Source of the DNA: DATGPD01 sp031423015
GTDB lineage: Bacteria; Planctomycetota; UBA1135; UBA2386
Reading direction: 5' to 3'
Length of the DNA stretch: 64,000 bases
NCBI GenBank assembly: GCA_031423015.1
Contig: JANPER010000035.1
Coordinates: 30,569-94,568, forward strand
Numbering within the stretch: the stretch's first letter is position 1; every line of letters begins with the position of its first letter. The position numbers and the translations under genes were made by a program. Below, piece by piece: positions 60,201-64,000 of the stretch. The notes under the pieces are model-generated. The model was not told the origin of the DNA. It ran no database searches and worked only from the letters and a program-made list of their open reading frames with translations.

Positions 60201-61988
60201 GGCATCGGCCAGGTACGTGGTCAGGAAACCAACGTCAGGCAGCAACCGCACCGCATCGCGTAGCCGGGGGTAGGCGCGTGCTGGTTGATCGTCGACGAGA
60301 TAGAGCAACCCCAGCGCCGCCGCCACCAACGGATCCGGCTCGTGGATCGATTCGCTCGACGCTTCGAACCTGGCCCATGCCGTCAGCGCAGCTTCGGTGT
60401 CACCGCGCAAGAAGGCGCGCAGGCCGGTGAGCCGCGCATCGAGGTTCGTTGGGGGCGGCACCGGCGTCGACTTCGCCGGCAACAGGGATGCGACGAGGTC
60501 GCGTTCCCGCCGCAGCGCGACGTCAGACGGCGCCCAGCGCAGGGCGGCGTCGTAACCAACGAGTGCTTCTGCGAGCATCGCGTCGGGTACGGCCGCGCCG
60601 TTGGACTCCCCGACGGGCACCCCCATGAAGTGCGCCACGTAGACGCAATTGGCCTGGACCGGTGACAGCAGCGCAAGTCGCGCCGAGCGTACGTGGGCGT
60701 CCTTCCAGCCAGGGACGAAGAACATCCAGAGCACGGCGACGATCGCGAGCAGCAGGGAACCTACGGCACCGACGACGAGGCTCACCGCGACCGCACGATG
60801 GCGACGCAGGAACTTGAGAGCCCGCCGCACGACCCCTGCCGGGCACGCTTGGATCGGCTGCAGGCTGAGCAACCGTTCGAGGTCGTCGGCGAACGCTGCC
60901 GCCGTCGCGTAGCGGTGCGCCGGTGTCGGCTCCATCGCCTTGGAGAGGATCGTCTCGAGGTCCCTCGGCAAGCGCCGGTCCCACGCGCGCAACGGCCGCG
61001 CCCGGCCGCGTTCGATCCGCTTCAGCATGCGCGATGGCGTCACCCGCAGCCGTGCGCCTTCCCCCGTCCGCTCGAACGGATGGTGCAGGGTCAGCGACTG
61101 GTAGAGCGTGACGCCGAGCGAGTAGACGTCCGTTCGCGCGTCGAGACTGTGCGCGTCGCCGCTGAGTTGCTCCGGCGACGCGAACGCGACCGTGCCCGCG
61201 AACTGCCCGTGGTGCGTGAGATCACCGCCGGCCGTGTGCACGAGCCCAAAGTCGGACAGCAACGGCGTGCCGTCCCTGCGCAGCAGGATGTTCGACGGCT
61301 TCACATCGCGATGCACGAGACCGGCTGCGTGCAGCACCTGCAGCGCGCGCGCGATGGCGATGCCGAGGCGGCACATGAACACCGGCCAGGTGTGCCCGGG
61401 CAGGTTGGCTCCGCCGAGGAACTCGCGCGCCGCGGCGAGTTCGGCAGCCAGGTTGCCGCGCCGAGGGCCGTTGCCGGCGCGGGCGGCCTCGACGTGCTCG
61501 ACGACCTGTGCCAACGTGCCCCCATCGACCCACTCCATCGCGTAGCCGGCGAAGTCGTCGCTCGCGACGACCTCGTGCACGGTGACGACGTTCGGGTGGC
61601 GAACCTGCGCCAGCGTGCGTGCTTCGGCGAGGAACCGCTGCCGCGCTCCGGGCGCCAGACTCGACGACGCGGGCAGCAGCTTGATCGCGATGCGGCGGCC
61701 GCCGAGGCTCTCCTGGCGGGCGAGGTACACGCGGCCCATACCGCCGCGCCCGAGCGGCGACAGGAACGTGTAGCCGGCGACCACCGGCAGCGACTCGCGG
61801 TGCACGGGCGTGACGTGGTGCGCGACGTCGAGCATTGCGTCGATCCGGTCGCGCAGGTGTTCGCGGCCCGCGAGCAACTCGTCCGGTCCCGGATCCGACC
61901 CGGACTCGATCAGCGCGACGGCGCGCTCGAAGGCCTGGTCGAGGAACTCTTCGTCGCCAACGTGCGGAGTTTGTCCACTGTCGGCCAT
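57294..61988 (-). CDS. Giant fusion: Ser/Thr kinase, TM helix, helical repeats, Kelch repeats, PKD-like repeats
   Basis: 1564 residues without a stop. Kinase domain about 70-345: LGRGGMGRVYLA, IAIKLL Lys, HRDVKPSNILLR, DFGLV, FASPEQL. Membrane helix about 408-430 (VSLVVGAVGSLLLAIVAVLW). Helical, TPR-like segment to about 800. Then FWNRITPSCPQVFKNL and a second hydrophobic stretch (AAMTLAMAAQLCAQ) resembling a signal peptide lead into about seven Kelch units (TWEWDGTNW, VLFGG), then three PKD/cadherin-like repeats with SEGSAVTLDGSASYD, and a Cys-containing C-terminal domain. It may be an in-frame fusion of a kinase with a secreted Kelch/PKD protein. It starts 15 bp after the ECF sigma gene, so the two are one operon. 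Confidence 0.85.
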   Translation of the reverse strand: MADSGQTPHVGDEEFLDQAFERAVALIESGSDPGPDELLAGREHLRDRIDAMLDVAHHVTPVHRESLPVVAGYTFLSPLGRGGMGRVYLARQESLGGRRIAIKLLPASSSLAPGARQRFLAEARTLAQVRHPNVVTVHEVVASDDFAGYAMEWVDGGTLAQVVEHVEAARAGNGPRRGNLAAELAAAREFLGGANLPGHTWPVFMCRLGIAIARALQVLHAAGLVHRDVKPSNILLRRDGTPLLSDFGLVHTAGGDLTHHGQFAGTVAFASPEQLSGDAHSLDARTDVYSLGVTLYQSLTLHHPFERTGEGARLRVTPSRMLKRIERGRARPLRAWDRRLPRDLETILSKAMEPTPAHRYATAAAFADDLERLLSLQPIQACPAGVVRRALKFLRRHRAVAVSLVVGAVGSLLLAIVAVLWMFFVPGWKDAHVRSARLALLSPVQANCVYVAHFMGVPVGESNGAAVPDAMLAEALVGYDAALRWAPSDVALRRERDLVASLLPAKSTPVPPPTNLDARLTGLRAFLRGDTEAALTAWARFEASSESIHEPDPLVAAALGLLYLVDDQPARAYPRLRDAVRLLPDVGFLTTYLADAAIQCRDLSEGRRFLDCARREPLQDTHGNLSRVDMDMAIAEGRTADAERHFEEGCRTNIIACFHRARWLETDGRIEAAASSFNRCVRLCPSSKKARAALIAASDRWWGSLGAEGRWRRIRDALDCSSFDDGSLVSVLRSRADSAVTTQSGEAAAEESVGTLRREFVSRVPLEAVLCEQFAAALQGLSSVPIEAVPLAALAHLMEVHNVSFWNRITPSCPQVFKNLIAVTWRHPTLRPLTKAAMTLAMAAQLCAQMACGIPRYSYGIAYDPIRAETVMFGGYDSTPIAATSVWNGSNWLLRLVGEPAPRSGNAMVFDAVRGETVLFGGSLGPSLLSGETWGWSGSNWALKSTTGPAPREDHAMAFDSTRGVAVVFSGLSYAGGYSNTETWEWDGAAWTLRTPASSPSARIVGRMVFDSARGVCVLFGGAHPPSGTTLADTWEWDGTNWSQRVPSNSPPRRLHHLMAYDVARGVSVVAAGMIYSTSTIHSDTWEWDGTDWQQIAGAGFPARRFLDAAYDSARQRIVAFGGIDATSTRGDTWEYAHPQWHRVGVGPTDNPVAEAGNDQSVPEGALVTLDGSPSLGCGMLTYAWTQLAGPPVLLNLADPARPTFLALGVPTGGATATFQLVVNNALSTSAADTVDVAITNVNTPPVPLAGDDQAVSEGSAVTLDGSASYDADAEPIIFTWIQTGGTAVALNLANPAQPTFAAPMVGPGGEVLTFQLQVSDGIDVRADSVNVAVENLNHAPTANAGADQTRAEGVLVTLDASTSSDPDADTLVYLWLQTSGLAITLAGDATATPTFTAPAVGVGGAILVFRVAVADGLGGVAFDDVHVTVVDGNAMPLCNLARPSVAELWPPDHKLIPVTILGVTDPENNAITITITGVTQDEPINGLGDGDTSPDAVIQGGTVLLRAERGGNGNGRVYRVSFTASHGLGGQCTGQITVCVPKSKGKNVPPCVDDGQLHNSIGP

Positions 61989-62003
61989 GTCATAGCCCGT
62001 CGT

Positions 62004-62672
62004 TCATCGATCCTCGCCAGAGGAATCTCGCCGCGGCGTGGTCGCGGAATCCGGCGGCGACGACGATTTCGACCCGAGGGCAGCCCGCAAGCAGCGAAAG
62101 TAGATCTCGGCACCCTTTCGTAACCGATGGCGCACGGCCGAGAGGCCGAGTGCCTGGCGCACCGCGATCTCCTCGAGCGGACACTGTTCGAGCAAGCGCA
62201 GGCGAACGATGTCCCGCACTTCGTCCGGCAATTCGTCGAGCGCGCGCCGCACGATGCCGGCCTGCTCGCGGTAGGCCGCAATCTTGCTCGGCGTCGTCGA
62301 TCCACCCGGCAGTTCGGTTGCATCCGCAGTCGTGTCCGCGTCTGAGTGTCGCACCGACAGTGAACTCGCTGCCCGACCGCTGCCGCGCTTCCTGGCCGCG
62401 TTGCGATCCACGGCGTCGTGGATGCGATGGTCGATGATGCGCAGCAGCCAACCGCGGAACGAAGCGAGGCCCCGCCACTCGAACGCCTGCCGATCGCGCC
62501 AGGCATGCAGGAGCGCTTCTTGGAAGATGTCCTCAGCGGCGACGACCAGCTTCAAGGTCGCATTCATGCGCTGCTCGATCACCACCAGGATCGAAGCGGG
62601 GTCGATCGATTCGATGAGCTGATCCCAGGCGTAGGGGGAAGTCGACAGCAGCGGATTGAGGTCGTCTGGCAC
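62004..62672 (-). CDS. ECF-family RNA polymerase sigma factor
   Basis: 222 residues from GTG 62672 (an upstream GTG at 62741 would add 23 residues). Region 2 reads AAEDIFQEALLHAWRDRQAF and SFRGWLLRIIDHRIHDAVDR; region 4 reads ALDELPDEVRDIVRLRLLEQ and IAVRQALGLSAVRHRLRKG. There is no N-terminal anti-sigma-binding or C-terminal extension. It sits directly upstream of, and on the same strand as, the kinase fusion, the planctomycete arrangement in which the kinase is thought to control the sigma factor. Target promoters unknown. Confidence 0.9.
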   Translation of the reverse strand: MPDDLNPLLSTSPYAWDQLIESIDPASILVVIEQRMNATLKLVVAAEDIFQEALLHAWRDRQAFEWRGLASFRGWLLRIIDHRIHDAVDRNAARKRGSGRAASSLSVRHSDADTTADATELPGGSTTPSKIAAYREQAGIVRRALDELPDEVRDIVRLRLLEQCPLEEIAVRQALGLSAVRHRLRKGAEIYFRCLRAALGSKSSSPPDSATTPRRDSSGEDR

Positions 62673-62843
62673 GCGGGACCCGATTCGAGGCGCTGCGATT
62701 CTCGGCGCTGACCCCGGTTCGTCAACGGCTAAGCAAGACACCGAGGCACCGATGTGTCGCCGTGTCGCACCACTGCCGCCTTCAGAAGGAAGCCGGGGTA
62801 CCTGCCGACGTGCTGCTGTGTCGAGCGACAGTAGCTACTCCGA

Positions 62844-63053
62844 CTACGCGCGAACGCTGCTCGCCGGCTTGGACGCGGCCACGACATCCAACGGCGAGTT
62901 CGCCAGTTCGGCCAGTCCCCTCAGCGCCGCGTCGACGAAACGCTGCGACACCTCGCCGACGAGCCAGCGCACTTGGGTCGGCACGAGGCCCTGCCCAAGG
63001 TCGGCGTCTTCAGCATCCGGATAGAGCACGGGTGCCTCGGGCACACCGAACGC
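62844..63053 (-). pseudogene. C-terminal gene fragment on the minus strand, unrecognised
   Basis: The frame ending at 62844 has GC-biased third positions and a protein-like sequence (APVLYPDAEDADLGQGLV, then LVGEVSQRFVDAALRGLAEL). No start codon with its own context is evident, and at about 63053 it gives way to a plus-strand fragment. It looks like the tail of a gene whose 5' part was lost. Confidence 0.35.
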
Positions 63054-63340
63054 GAGCGGCGGCAGGTCTGCAGGCCACCGCCCAGGAACTCGGCGAGCTG
63101 CCGAGCCAGGATCCGCGCCGCCCCCTGCGCGTCGCCGACTTCATGCTGCGGGCGTGGCACTTCGGCGGCAAGACGGAGGCAGGGTTGCTGGATGCGGCGA
63201 TGGCGCAGTTGCTGGTGGCGGAGCAACGTGGCTTGACGGCCGCGCAGTTGCCGCAGAAGGGGTTCGAAGCGCTCGACGGGCGCGCTGACTACGCGCAGTG
63301 GCGCGAGCGGGTCGGCAAGGTGCAGCCGCCGGGGAAGTAG
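63054..63340 (+). pseudogene. C-terminal gene fragment on the plus strand, unrecognised
   Basis: About 95 codons with strong GC3 bias end at TAG 63338-63340 (QATAQELGELPSQDPRRPLR, then AQLLVAEQRGLTAAQLPQKG). The N-terminal part is missing, and upstream sequence in this frame is antisense to the minus-strand fragment. Both fragments lose their 5' ends at about 63053, so a breakpoint is likely. Confidence 0.4.
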
Positions 63341-63405
63341 GTGCGCGTCCTGCGGCCGCGATCAGAACGTGCCGATCGTCAGCACCAACCGGTTGGTGCC
63401 GGTGA

Positions 63406-63548
63406 GCGCCAAGTCACCGACGCCTCACTGCAACGGACGCCGTCGACTCCTCGCCTTCATCACCGACACGCAGTCCATCACTCGCATCCTCGCCCACCTC
63501 GGCTTGCCGACCGAGCTGCCGACCATCGCGCCCGCAAGAGCCCCGCCC
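63406..63548 (+). pseudogene. C-terminal remnant of an IS91-type transposase
   Basis: SPTPHCNGRRRLLAFITDTQ and ITRILAHLGLPTELPTIAPA are the characteristic C-terminus of IS91/IS801-type transposases, normally preceded by CPxC (the first Cys is lost here). It begins within a 19-bp copy (63406-63424) of a sequence that also lies in the middle of the broken transposase at 56488-56506. It may be the missing end of that element or a separate deleted copy. Confidence 0.7.
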
Positions 63549-63881
63549 AGGTCACCCCTTCGCGTGACCACGCGATCCACGCACCCGCAGGCCGCCCAGT
63601 TCTCCTTCCCGACGGTGGAGCCCGGAGGTTCCGCGTACAACTAACGCCGACCCACCCAACGTCGCCGAACAACGCCCGAACCTGACACCCCTGGGGCAGT
63701 CCGCTGACACACACGCGCGGCACGCATTGGCCACGCAACTCAGACCCCCGACCCGAACACGCACGTTGCTCGCCTTATCTCGCGACCTCGCCTTGCCGAG
63801 TGCGGAGCCGATGGCGATGAGCAATGCGCTGCAGGTCGTGCTTGGCGGTAGTGACCCGTCACGCGGTAGGATGTCGCCGAC
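63549..63881. other. Intergenic stretch, nothing recognised
   Basis: No credible coding frame, RNA gene or strong hairpin was seen. It separates the transposase remnant from a probable membrane-protein gene that runs off the right edge. Confidence 0.45.
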
Positions 63882-64000
63882 GTGTCGCCTCGAACCAAAC
63901 CGCTGCCGCAGCATGATGCGCTGAGCTGGCTGACGCGCGCGATCGAGGTGACCTGCATCGCCGTCGCGCTCGCGCTGCTGACCTGGCACGGCGTGCGGTT
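63882..64000 (+). CDS. N-terminus of a probable membrane protein (3' end outside window)
   Basis: GTG 63882 opens a frame that stays open to the edge (39 codons): a polar start (SPRTKPLPQHDALSWLTRAI) then a hydrophobic helix (VTCIAVALALLTWHGV). The GC3 bias is coding-like. Too little is visible to name a family. Confidence 0.45.
   Translation, partial: MSPRTKPLPQHDALSWLTRAIEVTCIAVALALLTWHGVR

Overview
The window is a 64 kb stretch of high-GC DNA that is densely coded on both strands. It most probably comes from a Planctomycetota bacterium (inference). The signs are duplicated DUF1080 domains, Tat-exported Gfo/Idh/MocA oxidoreductases, large eukaryotic-like Ser/Thr kinases with TPRs next to an ECF sigma factor, and secreted Kelch/PKD/subtilase proteins that share a C-terminal domain of a type I associate with that phylum. 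No rRNA, tRNA or CRISPR array was seen.

Layout. 1-5.7 kb: sugar and cell-wall genes (GHMP kinase, Gfo/Idh oxidoreductase, glycosyltransferase, D,D-carboxypeptidase) with a peroxiredoxin-like gene read through an in-frame TGA. 5.7-6.4 kb: a gene-free block between two strong hairpins, possibly a structured RNA. 6.4-18.4 kb: LRR/beta-lactamase hydrolase, subtilase, GNA1162-type lipoprotein, RCK channel-like protein, S46 dipeptidyl-peptidase, glycosyltransferase, and a nucleoside transporter coupled to a double DUF1080 protein. 18.4-24.5 kb, all minus strand: membrane protein, winged-helix regulator, IspH, a thioredoxin-like protein with an in-frame TGA, and a TPR kinase. 24.6-45 kb: secreted and envelope proteins (oxidoreductase, beta-propeller, Kelch protein, M16 peptidase pair, desaturase, SGNH hydrolase, GH20, second subtilase) and a B12/radical-SAM enzyme. 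45-47 kb: a radical-SAM/SPASM gene followed by an acyltransferase-carrier-protein fusion. 47.1-48.2 kb: a patchwork of broken genes, one with a TGA inside a heme c motif. 48.3-55.8 kb: a respiratory cluster with a divergent NsrR-like Rrf2 regulator. It encodes a heme-copper subunit I with a Gln in place of the oxidase Tyr (eNOR-like nitric oxide reductase), a CuA subunit II, a second degenerate subunit I, a 49-residue membrane peptide, a SCO copper chaperone with an in-frame TGA at its second copper-binding Cys, and a cytochrome b/ferredoxin/MvhD fusion. 55.8-63.6 kb: IS91-type transposase remnants flanking an ECF sigma factor and a very large kinase-Kelch-PKD fusion.

The main discovery is a cluster of selenocysteine candidates. 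Three intact genes (1.2, 22 and 53 kb) and one broken gene (48 kb) have a TGA exactly where the family has a redox or heme Cys. Each resumes in the same frame and has a hairpin with G in its apical loop downstream of the TGA. Conventional gene calling would split or truncate all of them. The 48.3-55.8 kb cluster looks like a self-contained NO-reducing chain: the cytochrome b/Fe-S fusion supplies electrons, CuA relays them, the heme-copper subunit reduces NO, the SCO-like selenoprotein would load copper, and the Fe-S regulator would sense NO.
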